A DNA stretch of 64,000 nucleotides from an uncultured Phocaeicola sp. (GCA_944320885.1 CALUJE010000003.1:1-64000); one strand, 5' to 3'; shown: positions 27,890 to 37,720, counted from the stretch's first letter. Translations and numbers: made by a program. The notes: a model not told the origin generated them from the sequence alone.

Positions 27890-29396
27890 TGTGTTGTAAT
27901 ATTTGATATAGCAGAGGCATATTCAGGTATTTCCGTACATGCTCTGCAAGCTTGTCATATTGTTCGTTTTTAAAAGATTCTGCATCAAAAGCCTGCTTCC
28001 GGTTCTTCTTTTCCGCATAAGGAGCCAGCAGATAATCAATGACACATGCATTGTCAAGAATACCGTGTATGTAAGTTCCCATGCAGTTCTCGTCAACAAA
28101 GCATCCTTCCGGATGATTTCCCTCTTCGAAGATATTCATTGCCGTAGCTTCGTCCTTGTCCAGGCATTCCGTACGTCCCATATGAATTTCATATCCCTGA
28201 CATACTGAAGCGTCTCCCCGGAAACGGAATTTCACCTGCCGGGTTACCTTTTCGCCTTCGATGACTGTCGATACCGGCAAAAGTCCTAGTCCCGGAAGTC
28301 GTTTGATGTTCCCTTCCACTCCATCAGGGTCACATACTTCCCGTCCCATTATCTGATAGCCGCCGCATATGCCAAATACGGTTGTTCCGTTTCTGTGAGC
28401 ACGTTGTATGGCCTGAGCCACACCATTCTTACGCAAGTCATAAAGGTCGCTCAGCGTACTTTTCGTTCCGGGCACGATAATAATGTCGGCCTTTTCCAGT
28501 TCTTCCACATTATTCGTATAATAGAGATGTACGCGTTCATCGCGTTCCAGCACGTCAAAATCAGTAAAGTTTGAAAGGTGCCGAAGCAGTACAACGGCAA
28601 TGTTCACTTTTCCCTGCGTAGCCTGCATCTGTTTGGTCTGCAAATCCACAGAATCTTCTTCTTCTATGCAGATATCGTTGTAATATGGGATAACTCCCAG
28701 AACCGGAATATTGCAGAGCTCTTCAATCATCCGGCGTCCTTCTTCAAAAAGACGCAAGTCACCTCTGAACTTGTTGATGATAACTCCTTTTATGCGTTTC
28801 CGGTCTTCAGGTGTCTGCAGCATCACCGAACCGTAAATACTTGCAAATACTCCTCCCCTGTCAATGTCGGCTACAAGAATTACGTCGGCATTGGCATAAC
28901 GTGCCATCGGCATATTCACCAGATCCGTATTGCGCAGATTGATTTCCGAGATGCTTCCGGCACCTTCCATAACAACAGGATTGTACTGCTGCTTCAGACG
29001 GTCAAAAGCTGCATGCACCTCACGGCGCAGTTCCTCACGACCCTCCTTTCTGAAATAGTCATAAGCATCCCTGTTACCTATGGGACGGCCGTTCAGCACT
29101 ACTTGTGACGTACGGTCAGAACTGGGTTTGAGCAACAGCGGATTCATGTCCGTGTGACAGGGGATGCCTGCTGCTTCGGCCTGGACAGCCTGTGCCCTTC
29201 CTATTTCCAGTCCCTCCGGCGTAGCATATGAGTTAAGGGCCATGTTTTGCGCTTTAAAAGGCGCCGGTCTGTATCCGTCCTGTCTGAATATGCGGCAAAG
29301 CGCTGTGGCGATAATACTTTTTCCCACATCGCTTCCCGTACCTGCCAACATTAACGGATGCAGATATGCAGATGAGTTATTCACTCTGTTTTCCAT
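27882..29396 (-). CDS. cbiP: Cobyric acid synthase CbiP
   Basis: A 504-residue glutamine-dependent amidotransferase that amidates positions b, d, e and g of adenosylcobyrinic acid a,c-diamide. The N-terminal ATPase-like domain has LAGTGSDVGKSIIATALCR and APFKAQNMALNSY. The C-terminal class I glutaminase has its nucleophile Cys in TVFGICGGYQIMG and the catalytic His in GTYIHGILDN. The start is ATG 29396, 23 nt after the cbiA stop. The protein is of normal family length. Confidence 0.95.
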   Translation of the reverse strand: MENRVNNSSAYLHPLMLAGTGSDVGKSIIATALCRIFRQDGYRPAPFKAQNMALNSYATPEGLEIGRAQAVQAEAAGIPCHTDMNPLLLKPSSDRTSQVVLNGRPIGNRDAYDYFRKEGREELRREVHAAFDRLKQQYNPVVMEGAGSISEINLRNTDLVNMPMARYANADVILVADIDRGGVFASIYGSVMLQTPEDRKRIKGVIINKFRGDLRLFEEGRRMIEELCNIPVLGVIPYYNDICIEEEDSVDLQTKQMQATQGKVNIAVVLLRHLSNFTDFDVLERDERVHLYYTNNVEELEKADIIIVPGTKSTLSDLYDLRKNGVAQAIQRAHRNGTTVFGICGGYQIMGREVCDPDGVEGNIKRLPGLGLLPVSTVIEGEKVTRQVKFRFRGDASVCQGYEIHMGRTECLDKDEATAMNIFEEGNHPEGCFVDENCMGTYIHGILDNACVIDYLLAPYAEKKNRKQAFDAESFKNEQYDKLAEHVRKYLNMPLLYQILQHND

Positions 29397-29419
29397 AATT
29401 ATATTATAGCTATTTCTAT

Positions 29420-30787
29420 TTATTCCTTAAACAAATTAAATATGTTGTGTTCGCCCCAATACAAATGTGTATATCCGGCGATGGCATTCTTATACCGGTA
29501 AAGTTCTGTTGATACAACGTTTCCTCTGGCGTCTGTCTGCATTCCTGTGCTTTTCAGGACTTCACCTTCGATATGTTCCGTTGATGAATAATGAAACTCA
29601 TGCCCTTTAAAAACATGCTCCCTGCATTCCAGCGTGCGATACCCCAGATGAAGTTTCATATTTTTCATAGTAGCTTTCAGAGGCAGAACATCCGTCATAG
29701 GATAAGCCGTACCATCCATTCCGGTAATTTGCCGGCAAAGATACATCATACCTCCACACTCAGCCAATAAATATCCGCCTTTCTCTACATATGCACGTAT
29801 GCTTTCCATCATTTTTCGGTTCTGTGATAATTCTTGCAGGAAGAACTCCGGATATCCTCCCGGAAGATATACAAAGTCAGCTTCCGGCAATTCGCCGTCT
29901 TTCATCGGACTGAAATAGCTTACCGGAGCAGTAGCAGCCAGCCTTTCCAGATTATACCGGTATGCAAAATTGAAAGCTTCATCATGTGCAACTGCTATCT
30001 TTCTTACCTGTATATTACCTGTATCCATCGGAATGCCAATATAATCGCTATTTTCCTTCTCTGAATTTTGTAAATCGTTATCTGTGTTGCATTCTTCCAT
30101 CAGCAAGTCAAGATTGACATATTCTTCCAGCGCATCGGCTATACGGTCAGCAAATCCGTTAAGATTGTCTAAAGCGTCCAGCGTAAGTCCCAAATGCCTT
30201 GAAGGCAACTCAATCTCTTTCATTCTCGGAAGGTATCCCAGATAAGTCACTCCGGCATCCTGACAGGCTTCTTCCAAGAATCGGGCATGATTTTCCGAAC
30301 CTACCTGGTTGAATATCACTCCACCTATCCGGACAGACGGGTCAAAATGCTTGAAACCATAGATGACAGGAGCTACGGAATAAGCCGTCGAACGCGCATT
30401 GACCACCAGTATGACCGGAATCTGAAGCAAACGGGCTATATCAGCGCTGCTGCCTTCACTTTTATGAAATCCGTCAAAGAGTCCCATTACCCCTTCAACA
30501 ACCGATACTTCAGCCTCTTTGCTGTAATATCGGAACAATTCCTTCACATGATTGCGTGAAGCCATCCAGGTATCCAGATTGACAGACGTGTTTCCGGATG
30601 CCATTGAATGATATTGCGGGTCAATATAGTCGGGGCCGCATTTAAACGGTTGCACCTGTAATCCTCTTCGTTTCAAGGCTCGAAGCAGCCCTATTGTAAG
30701 CGTTGTTTTTCCGCTGTTTGATGTCGCCGCTCCTATCAGGAATTGGATCTTATTATGGTTGGAATGATGATATATGCTATTTTCCAT
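29420..30787 (-). CDS. cbiA: Cobyrinate a,c-diamide synthase CbiA
   Basis: A 455-residue enzyme amidating carboxyls a and c of the corrin ring. The N-terminal P-loop domain has LIGAATSNSGKTTLTIGLLR and FKCGPDYIDPQYH. The C-terminal glutaminase has FVYLPGGYPEFFLQEL and the nucleophile Cys in GGYLLAECGGMMYL. It is the first gene of the leftward cobalamin operon; the rightward operon starts 177 bp away. I found no clear sigma-ABfr box for the leftward direction and no cobalamin riboswitch consensus in the gap. Confidence 0.95.
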   Translation of the reverse strand: MENSIYHHSNHNKIQFLIGAATSNSGKTTLTIGLLRALKRRGLQVQPFKCGPDYIDPQYHSMASGNTSVNLDTWMASRNHVKELFRYYSKEAEVSVVEGVMGLFDGFHKSEGSSADIARLLQIPVILVVNARSTAYSVAPVIYGFKHFDPSVRIGGVIFNQVGSENHARFLEEACQDAGVTYLGYLPRMKEIELPSRHLGLTLDALDNLNGFADRIADALEEYVNLDLLMEECNTDNDLQNSEKENSDYIGIPMDTGNIQVRKIAVAHDEAFNFAYRYNLERLAATAPVSYFSPMKDGELPEADFVYLPGGYPEFFLQELSQNRKMMESIRAYVEKGGYLLAECGGMMYLCRQITGMDGTAYPMTDVLPLKATMKNMKLHLGYRTLECREHVFKGHEFHYSSTEHIEGEVLKSTGMQTDARGNVVSTELYRYKNAIAGYTHLYWGEHNIFNLFKE

Positions 30788-30912
30788 ATTCGACTTTTTT
30801 CTATTGAAGGGCTAAGATACGCAAATCTCCCGAACCGGTAACGAGCGTATTGAAATTTTTAAGAATACAGGATTCGTCTCTGTATTGTCAAATCATAAAA
30901 CTATGTTTTCTA

Positions 30913-30944
30913 TTTGCCACTGCGTCCGGCTTTCATTATATTTG
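30913..30944 (+). promoter_or_regulatory. Sigma-ABfr promoter of the rightward cobalamin operon
   Basis: A complete match: TTTG at 30913-30916, 20 bp, then TATATTTG at 30937-30944. Transcription should start near 30951, only 14 nt before the ATG at 30965. This leaves no room for a riboswitch in the leader. Confidence 0.75.
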
Positions 30945-30964
30945 CCGTTCGAAATATTGTAAAT

Positions 30965-32371
30965 ATGAAAGAATCTAAAATATTTGTAGCAGGAATCGGT
31001 CCCGGAAGTGCCGAAGATATCACGCCGGCAGTAATTAAGGCAATCAGTCTTTCGGATGTTATTGTCGGATATAAATATTATTTCCAATTTATATCTTCAT
31101 GCCTGAAGCCAGGAGCTCAGTGTATTGATACCGGTATGAAGCGTGAAAAAGAACGCGCTCAGCAGGCTTTTGAATTTGCAGAAAAGGGTTATACTGTCTG
31201 TGTAATCAGTTCAGGTGATGCCGGTATATATGGCATGGTACCTTTGATTTATGAGATGAAAAAGCATCGCAAGAGCAATGTTGAAATAGAGGTTCTTCCC
31301 GGAATCAGTGCTTTCCAGAAGGCAGCTTCGTTATTGGGAGCTCCCATCGGTCATGATTTCTGTGTAATATCATTGTCCGATTTGCTCACTCCGTGGGAAG
31401 TTATCGAAAGACGCATACAGGCGGCTGCAATGGCCGATTTTGTAACGGCCGTTTACAATCCCAAAAGCGAAGGACGCTATTGGCAACTTTACCGTCTGAA
31501 AGAAATTTTTATGCAGGTACGTGATGCAAATACTCCGGTTGGTTATGTACGTCAGGCCGGGCGGGAAGAACAATCTGTGCATACTACTACACTCGCAGAA
31601 TTTAATCCTGAAGAGATAGATATGTTTACAATTGTCATTATCGGGAACTCCCAGTCATATCTCCATGAAGGAAATATGATTACTCCTCGCGGATACTATC
31701 AGGAGGCCGCTGATACGGATGCCGGTATCGGACAGAGCATCATGATTCAGAGTTTCAGGACTATTGAAAAAGAATTAAAGAATCCCGATATTCCACTCGA
31801 TCATAAATGGGCATTGTTGCACGCCATTCATACGACTGCCGATTTCGATATGGAAAACATACTGTATACCGATCCGGAAGCCGTGAGCCAATTATACCGG
31901 AAAATCGTGGATGGCAAGATAAAAACAATCGTTACAGACGTTACGATGGCTGCATCAGGTATCCGTAAAGGCGCGCTTGAACGCCTGGGAATAGAAGTAA
32001 AATGCTATCTGCACGATGACAGAGTATTGGCCATGGCAAAGGAAAAGCAGATAACCCGTACGCAGGCTGGTATCCGTCTGGCAGCAGAAGAACATCCCGA
32101 TGCATTATACGTATTCGGTAACGCTCCTACCGCTCTGATGGAACTGTGTGAACTGATGCGGAAGAAAAAGGCTGTTCCCGGAGGAATCATAGCGGCCCCG
32201 GTCGGATTCGTACATGTAAAGGAGTCAAAATATATGGTAAAAGTATTTCACGATATTCCTAAAATTATCGTTGAAGGACGCAAAGGCGGAAGTAATCTGG
32301 CTGCCACATTGGTCAACTCGGTTCTCTGCTTTAATGATGCAGAACAGCTACGACCGGGAAGGGATGTATAA
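30965..32371 (+). CDS. cbiHC: CbiH-CbiC fusion: precorrin-3B C17-methyltransferase / precorrin-8X methylmutase
   Basis: A 468-residue fusion. Residues 1-245 are a tetrapyrrole methyltransferase of the CbiH/CobJ type (FVAGIGPGSAEDITPAVI; ISSGDAGIYGM; VLPGISAFQKAASLLGAP), which methylates C17 and contracts the ring. Residues 265-465 are a CbiC/CobH methylmutase (catalytic His in LLHAIHTTADFD; TDVTMAASGIRKG; APVGFVHVKESK) that moves a methyl to give cobyrinic acid. The start is ATG 30965, fixed by the promoter 20 nt upstream. First gene of the four-gene rightward operon; the next starts after 33 nt. Confidence 0.93.
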   Translation: MKESKIFVAGIGPGSAEDITPAVIKAISLSDVIVGYKYYFQFISSCLKPGAQCIDTGMKREKERAQQAFEFAEKGYTVCVISSGDAGIYGMVPLIYEMKKHRKSNVEIEVLPGISAFQKAASLLGAPIGHDFCVISLSDLLTPWEVIERRIQAAAMADFVTAVYNPKSEGRYWQLYRLKEIFMQVRDANTPVGYVRQAGREEQSVHTTTLAEFNPEEIDMFTIVIIGNSQSYLHEGNMITPRGYYQEAADTDAGIGQSIMIQSFRTIEKELKNPDIPLDHKWALLHAIHTTADFDMENILYTDPEAVSQLYRKIVDGKIKTIVTDVTMAASGIRKGALERLGIEVKCYLHDDRVLAMAKEKQITRTQAGIRLAAEEHPDALYVFGNAPTALMELCELMRKKKAVPGGIIAAPVGFVHVKESKYMVKVFHDIPKIIVEGRKGGSNLAATLVNSVLCFNDAEQLRPGRDV

Positions 32372-32404
32372 CAATGATTACAAAAAGATATTATCTGCAT
32401 ACAT

Positions 32405-33601
32405 ATGAAAACTAAAAAACGGTTTATCGTCATAGGCATCAGTGACAGCCATGAGCAATTCTTTCCACCACAGGTGAGAGAAGCCATTCAAAGCCATACT
32501 GTTTTCTCAGGAGGTCTCCGGCATCTGGAGATTGTAAGTTCTTTTCTTCCGGAAAAAGCAGCATGGATAAACATCACCGTTCCGCTCGACGATGTATTTG
32601 CCCAGTATGAGCCTCATTCCGACATAGTTGTTTTCGCTTCGGGCGATCCCTTGTTTTTCGGTTTTGCCAATACGCTGATGCGGCGCTATCCGGATGCAGA
32701 AATAACCGTTTTTCCGTATTTCAATTCCTTGCAGATGCTGGCCCATCGCCTTCTGTTGCCATACCATGACATGAAAGTCGTATCACTTACCGGACGTGAC
32801 TGGACGCTTTTCGACAAGGCCCTTATTGAGGGAGAAGCTCTGATAGGAGTTCTCACAGACAGAACCAAAACACCTGCTGTCATAGCACAAAGGATGCTCG
32901 ATTACGGATATGACAATTATACAATAAGCGTTGGTGAGAAACTGGGCAATCAAACCGACGAACAAGTCATTACCTGCACTCTGCAGGAAGCGGTACAACG
33001 CAACTTCCGTTTTCCGAATAACCTTATCCTGCAGCGGAATCATGTCCGTAAGCGCCCGTTCGGTATTCCGGAAAAGGAATTCTATCTGCTCAACGGACGT
33101 GCAAAGATGATTACAAAAATGCCCGTCCGGCTGTTAAGTCTGAGCATGCTCGATTTGCGTAACCGGAATCATTTGTGGGATATCGGATTCTGCACCGGTT
33201 CTGTATCCATTGAGGCAAAATTGCAGTTTCCCCACCTGAAGATAACCGCCTTCGAACAACGGGCAGAAGGAGCCGAACTGATGAATGCAAACAGCCGTAA
33301 GTTTGGAACGCCCGGCATACGTGCCATAATCGGCGATTTCATGGAAACCGATTTGAGTACGCTGGAAAGTCCGGATGCCATATTCATCGGCGGGCACGGC
33401 GGAAAGCTAGTAGCCATGCTTGAAAGACTTCAACCGCTGATGACTCCCGGATGTGTCGTTGTTTTCAATTCCGTCAGCGATGACAGTCGCCGGCTGTTTG
33501 AAGAAGGCATACGCCATATCGGATTCAGAATTACCGACAATATTAAAATTCAGATTAACCAATACAATTCCATTGATGTATTAAAAGCAGAACAACAATG
33601 A
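32405..33601 (+). CDS. cbiET: CbiE-CbiT fusion: precorrin-6Y C5,15-methyltransferase (decarboxylating)
   Basis: A 398-residue CobL-type protein. Residues 1-205 form the CbiE methyltransferase (FIVIGISDSHEQFFPPQ; VVFASGDPLFFGFANTL). Residues 210-398 form the CbiT class I methyltransferase (LWDIGFCTGSVSIEA; AIIGDFMETDL; IFIGGHGGKL), which also decarboxylates the C12 acetate. Motif I here has GFCTG where CbiT usually has GAGTG. The stop overlaps the next start by 4 bp (ATGA), so translation of the two is coupled. Confidence 0.93.
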   Translation: MKTKKRFIVIGISDSHEQFFPPQVREAIQSHTVFSGGLRHLEIVSSFLPEKAAWINITVPLDDVFAQYEPHSDIVVFASGDPLFFGFANTLMRRYPDAEITVFPYFNSLQMLAHRLLLPYHDMKVVSLTGRDWTLFDKALIEGEALIGVLTDRTKTPAVIAQRMLDYGYDNYTISVGEKLGNQTDEQVITCTLQEAVQRNFRFPNNLILQRNHVRKRPFGIPEKEFYLLNGRAKMITKMPVRLLSLSMLDLRNRNHLWDIGFCTGSVSIEAKLQFPHLKITAFEQRAEGAELMNANSRKFGTPGIRAIIGDFMETDLSTLESPDAIFIGGHGGKLVAMLERLQPLMTPGCVVVFNSVSDDSRRLFEEGIRHIGFRITDNIKIQINQYNSIDVLKAEQQ

Positions 33602-35412
33602 AACAAGCCATATTACTTATTTCAGAAACCGGACTGCCCGTAGCGCAGACCATTTCAAAAGAACTTAACAATGCTCCCATATATACCACAAAGGAGATTG
33701 ACGGATGCAAGACAATCTCTTCCTATGCGACATTCATCAAAGAGAATTTCAATGAGCTTGATGCGCTGATACACATTGGCGCTTTAGGAATTTGTGTGCG
33801 TCATATCGCTTCATGCGTGGCCAATAAATATAAAGATCCGGCAGTGATTAACGTCGACAGTACCGGACGTTTCGTCATACCGGTATTGTCCGGCCATATC
33901 GGCGGTGCCAACGAGCTGAGTCAGCACATAGCTTCTGCCATTGGAGGGGAAGCCGTAATCACTACACAAAGTGACAATACCGGATTGTGGGCTCTTGACA
34001 CGCTGGCCGAAAAGTACAATTGGCGTACATCTGCCAGCCGGAAAGAGATGAACCAGTGTATTTATCTTTTTGTTGAAAAACATCCTACAGCTCTTCTGTT
34101 GGACATACGTGACCGCGGTACCGAATATCTGGAGCGTTCTTTACCGGAACATGTCCGTGTGTTCTATCATTTTGAAGATATCAGTCTTTCCGATTTCGAA
34201 CTGCTGATAACCGTATCTCCCTATGAATATGAAGCATCTGTTCCTGTTCTTTCTTTTTACCCCCGTGTTCTTCACCTGGGTATCGGATGCAAGAAAGATA
34301 CATTACCCGACGGAATTCCTGCATATATAGATAATGAGCTGAAAGCTCACAGGCTTTCTCCCCTTTCAGTTGCGTCAGTATCAACCATCGCGCTGAAACA
34401 GGATGAACCTCTCCTGCCCGCTCTGCAGAACCATTACGCCGGAGTTCCCATCCATATTTATACACCGGAACAGTTGCAGAGCATTGATATTCCGAACCCT
34501 TCCGAAAAAGTGTTCGAAGTAACCGGCGTATATGGTGTAGCCGAAACTACTGCCATCAAAGCAGCCGATTACGGTTCCCTTGTGCTTGAAAAACAAAAGG
34601 GTGTACTGGATGATGACAGACATTTCACATTTGCCGCAGCACTCGATATTCAGGCAATGCGTAAGGGGCATATCGAGATTGTGGGAGCCGGACCGGGCGA
34701 TCCCGATCTTGTATCCGTTCGCGGACGCCGTTTCCTTGAGAAAGCCGATCTCATTCTCTATGCCGGTAGTCTGGTTCCCCGTGAACTGACATTCTGTGCC
34801 AAAGAAACTGCCGTTGTACGCAGTTCGGCGTCTCTCACACTGGAAGAACAGTTCGAACTGATGAAAGAGTTTTATGACAAAGGACTTCTCGTTGTGCGTC
34901 TCCATACGGGCGACCCCTGTATCTATGGAGCCATCGAAGAACAGATGAACTTTTTCGACCGCTATCATATGAGTTACCATATCACTCCGGGTATTTCATC
35001 CTTCCAGGCAGCTGCAGCCGAACTGAAGTCACAGTTCACTATCCCTGAACGCGTGCAGACCATTATCCTGACACGTGGCGAGGGACGTACACCGATGCCG
35101 GAAAAGGAAAAGCTCCATCTGCTGGCACGTTCGCAAAGCACCATGTGCATTTACCTCAGTGCCGCCATTGCCGATGACGTACAGAAAGAACTGCTGGAAT
35201 GCTATCCTCCTACTACGCCGGTTGCCGCATGCTACAAGCTTACGTGGAAAGACCAGCGCATTTACCGCGGACAGCTGAAAGACCTGGCACGTATCATCAA
35301 GGAAAACAACCTTACGCTGACCACCATGATTGTAGTCGGCGATGCCATCGATAACCGTGAGGGATTGTCAAGACTTTATTCACACGAATTCAAACATCTT
35401 TTCAGACAATGA
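33598..35412 (+). CDS. cbiGF: CbiG-CbiF fusion: cobalt-precorrin-5A hydrolase / precorrin-4 C11-methyltransferase
   Basis: A 604-residue fusion. Residues 1-345 are CbiG: an N-terminal domain (ALIHIGALGICVRHIASC, VIPVLSGHIGGANELSQ) and the C-terminal CbiG domain (LGIGCKKDTLPDGI; VYGVAETTAIKA). CbiG opens the delta-lactone of cobalt-precorrin-5A. Residues 355-604 are CbiF/CobM (IEIVGAGPGDPDLVSVRG; LHTGDPCIYGAIEEQM; ITPGISSFQAAAAEL). CbiG marks the anaerobic, early-cobalt route. It overlaps both neighbours by 4 bp. In the pathway CbiF acts just before CbiG, so the fusion joins consecutive steps. Confidence 0.94.
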   Translation: MKQAILLISETGLPVAQTISKELNNAPIYTTKEIDGCKTISSYATFIKENFNELDALIHIGALGICVRHIASCVANKYKDPAVINVDSTGRFVIPVLSGHIGGANELSQHIASAIGGEAVITTQSDNTGLWALDTLAEKYNWRTSASRKEMNQCIYLFVEKHPTALLLDIRDRGTEYLERSLPEHVRVFYHFEDISLSDFELLITVSPYEYEASVPVLSFYPRVLHLGIGCKKDTLPDGIPAYIDNELKAHRLSPLSVASVSTIALKQDEPLLPALQNHYAGVPIHIYTPEQLQSIDIPNPSEKVFEVTGVYGVAETTAIKAADYGSLVLEKQKGVLDDDRHFTFAAALDIQAMRKGHIEIVGAGPGDPDLVSVRGRRFLEKADLILYAGSLVPRELTFCAKETAVVRSSASLTLEEQFELMKEFYDKGLLVVRLHTGDPCIYGAIEEQMNFFDRYHMSYHITPGISSFQAAAAELKSQFTIPERVQTIILTRGEGRTPMPEKEKLHLLARSQSTMCIYLSAAIADDVQKELLECYPPTTPVAACYKLTWKDQRIYRGQLKDLARIIKENNLTLTTMIVVGDAIDNREGLSRLYSHEFKHLFRQ

Positions 35413-37223
35413 TATTGATTTTGGGAGGAACCACCGAAGGGCGCACGGCCGTACAGACACTTGAAAAGGCTGGAAAAGAATATTTCTATTCAACCAAAGG
35501 AAACATGCAGGAAGTGGAATGCCGGCAAGGTATCCGTATTGACGGAGGCATGGATACCGACCGCATGCAGGCTTTCTGCCGTGAAAACAATATCCGGCTT
35601 CTTATTGATGCCGCACATCCTTTTGCTGCCGGACTTCACCAGACCGTCGCACAGACGGCCCAAGCCCTGAACATTCCTTCCATCCGGTTCGAAAGACAAT
35701 ATCCGCAACCGGAATACGACAACATCGTCTGGTGCATGAGTTATGATGAAGCAACGGAACGTATCAAGGCTTCCGGACACCGTCGCATACTGGCACTGAC
35801 GGGCGTACAGACGATAAGCAAATTACGCCCGTTGTGGACCGACGATTCATGTACATGCTTTTTCAGAGTACTGCATCGTGAAGAATCCGTTCAGGAAGCA
35901 GTACGTCAAGGATTTCCTGAAAGCCGGCTAATATATTACTGTCTGGAAAAAGAACCGGAAGCCAATGCAGCCTTTGCCGAAATAAATCCGGATGCCATCA
36001 TAACCAAAGAAAGCGGAACGTCGGGTGGCTTTGAAGAAAAGCTTCAGGCCGCACACCAGCTGCATATTCCCGTTTACGTAATCAGACGTCCTTCCTTGCC
36101 GGCATACAGTGAGACTGTTACAGGTCCTCATGGTCTGCGGCGGGCCGTCGAGAAACTGCTACCCTCATTTTATCCGCTCCGTAGCGGATTCACTACCGGT
36201 TCGTGCGCAACTGCAGCAGCAAAGGCTGCCTTACAGACACTGCTGGGTGTTCCTGCAGGCGACTTATGCAGCATTACCTTGCCCGACGGTGAGAACATAA
36301 GTATTCCCGTATTCAAAGCAGCATTGTCGCCCGACGGCAAATCGGCTACGGCCAGCGTTATCAAGGATGCCGGCGATGACCCCGACATTACAAACGGCTG
36401 TGAAATCGGAGCTACGGTTTCTTTTTCATCCGATGAAGGAATACATTTTCTTAAGGGTGAAGGTGTGGGTACGGTAACCCTTCCGGGATTGGGAATCTCC
36501 ATTGGCGAACCGGCTATCAATGCCACTCCGCGAAAGATGATAAGCCGTGAACTTCATTCATTGTATCAGGGTGGAATTGATGTAACGGTTTTCATTCCTT
36601 CAGGCCGTGAACTGGCCAAGCGTACCTTTAATCCCAAGCTCGGCATCATAGACGGATTGTCTGTATTGGGAACATCGGGCATTGTACAGCCCTTCTCCAA
36701 CGAAGCGTTTGTCAATTCCATCCGTCGCGAAATAGAAGTGTGCAAAGCCATGAATACCGGCCGTCTGGTCATCAATTCCGGTGCAAAGAGTGAGCGTTAT
36801 GTGAAGCAACTGTATCCAGAACTCCCTCCACAGGCATTCGTCCATTATGGAAACTTTATCGGACGCACGCTGGAGATTGCCCACGAAACCGGCTTGCGAT
36901 GCGTTACATTGGGTATCATGATTGGAAAGGCCGTCAAGCTGGCCGAAGGGCACCTCGACACCCACAGCAAAAAGGTTGTCATGAACAAGGATTTTCTGAA
37001 AGCACTCGCCCGGGATACAGGCTGTTCGTCCGCAGCTATTGAGGTTATCGGTCAAATCACATTGGCACGTGAATTATGGACAGGATTGTCAGCCGAAGAT
37101 TCGTCACTCTTCTTCAATGCATTAACCGAGCGTTGTTATCGGTATACCGCTCCCCTTCTTCCTGACGGAGAGCTTACCCTCCTGCTTATTGACGAAGAGG
37201 GGAATATACGTTACCGAATATAA
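35409..37223 (+). CDS. cbiJD: CbiJ-CbiD fusion: precorrin-6A reductase / cobalt-precorrin-5B C1-methyltransferase
   Basis: A 604-residue fusion. Residues 1-245 are CbiJ/CobK (ILILGGTTEGRTAVQTLEKA; IDAAHPFAAGLHQTVAQTAQ; ITKESGTSGGFEEKLQAA), which reduces the corrin precursor with NADPH. Residues 255-604 are CbiD (YPLRSGFTTGSCATAAAKAA; VFIPSGRELAKRTFNPKLG; LGIMIGKAVKLAEGHLDTHS), which adds the C1 methyl. CbiD and CbiJ act consecutively. Last gene of the operon; no clear terminator was found in the AT-rich region after it. Confidence 0.94.
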   Translation: MILILGGTTEGRTAVQTLEKAGKEYFYSTKGNMQEVECRQGIRIDGGMDTDRMQAFCRENNIRLLIDAAHPFAAGLHQTVAQTAQALNIPSIRFERQYPQPEYDNIVWCMSYDEATERIKASGHRRILALTGVQTISKLRPLWTDDSCTCFFRVLHREESVQEAVRQGFPESRLIYYCLEKEPEANAAFAEINPDAIITKESGTSGGFEEKLQAAHQLHIPVYVIRRPSLPAYSETVTGPHGLRRAVEKLLPSFYPLRSGFTTGSCATAAAKAALQTLLGVPAGDLCSITLPDGENISIPVFKAALSPDGKSATASVIKDAGDDPDITNGCEIGATVSFSSDEGIHFLKGEGVGTVTLPGLGISIGEPAINATPRKMISRELHSLYQGGIDVTVFIPSGRELAKRTFNPKLGIIDGLSVLGTSGIVQPFSNEAFVNSIRREIEVCKAMNTGRLVINSGAKSERYVKQLYPELPPQAFVHYGNFIGRTLEIAHETGLRCVTLGIMIGKAVKLAEGHLDTHSKKVVMNKDFLKALARDTGCSSAAIEVIGQITLARELWTGLSAEDSSLFFNALTERCYRYTAPLLPDGELTLLLIDEEGNIRYRI

Positions 37224-37674
37224 TGATTATTAATCAGTATATTGGCAAGAATCTATCTGTTTCTGACACAAATCTATTTGCAGATATGTAAAAATATCAG
37301 ACATCTTTTTTCACATCTCCAACAACCTCATGAATATTTATTATGGAAATATACATTTTCTGCCAGCCACGCCACTATGTTTTCTAACTTTATATTTCTA
37401 ATAAATAAAATATGTTAATGCTATTTTTACATTTTTTATTTTTACCGCGTAGTTCAGAAGTCTGGAATAATAGTGGCACAGCTGGCAGAATCGGCATACA
37501 TAAAAAAATCAATATTTATAAAGTATTGATTTATAAGTTATGAATAAAAAAATATTGGATATAATTTAAATAAAAAAATACGTGAACGGATGTATTTATA
37601 TGTTATGAATTTAGAATTTATATCCTAGATTTTATTTTTTATAAGTTATGATTTTCTGCCTTCAAAAAGAAAAG
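37224..37674. other. AT-rich intergenic region with an inverted repeat
   Basis: About 450 bp without a gene that I can see. It contains an imperfect inverted repeat (37358-37377 with 37471-37490, 17 of 20 positions complementary) and, at 37528-37650, three copies of an ATAAGTTATGA-like unit in a very AT-rich stretch. No sigma-ABfr box of full quality was found. Confidence 0.5.
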
Positions 37675-37711
37675 CCGACAGCATCTTTTTTATGGTAAAA
37701 AATACTGTCGG
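37675..37711 (-). terminator. Terminator of the GH115 gene
   Basis: A 7-bp GC-rich stem CCGACAG/CTGTCGG (37675-37681, 37705-37711) has an AT-paired interior. On the minus strand it is followed by CTTTTCTTTTTG, 10 nt after the GH115 stop. Confidence 0.65.
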
Positions 37712-37720
37712 ATACTTGTC

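Noticed and set aside
30788-30964. Cobalamin riboswitch between the two cobalamin operons
   Set aside because: No B12-box consensus could be found by eye, and the mapped promoter match leaves a 14-nt leader on the right. A covariance search would settle it.
34381-34980. Long antisense frame inside cbiGF
   Set aside because: It lies opposite a well-conserved methyltransferase domain and has no family features of its own; an antisense shadow.
37224-37720. Additional small gene between cbiJD and the GH115 gene
   Set aside because: Frames are short and interrupted, the sequence is very AT-rich, and no promoter or start signal supports one.
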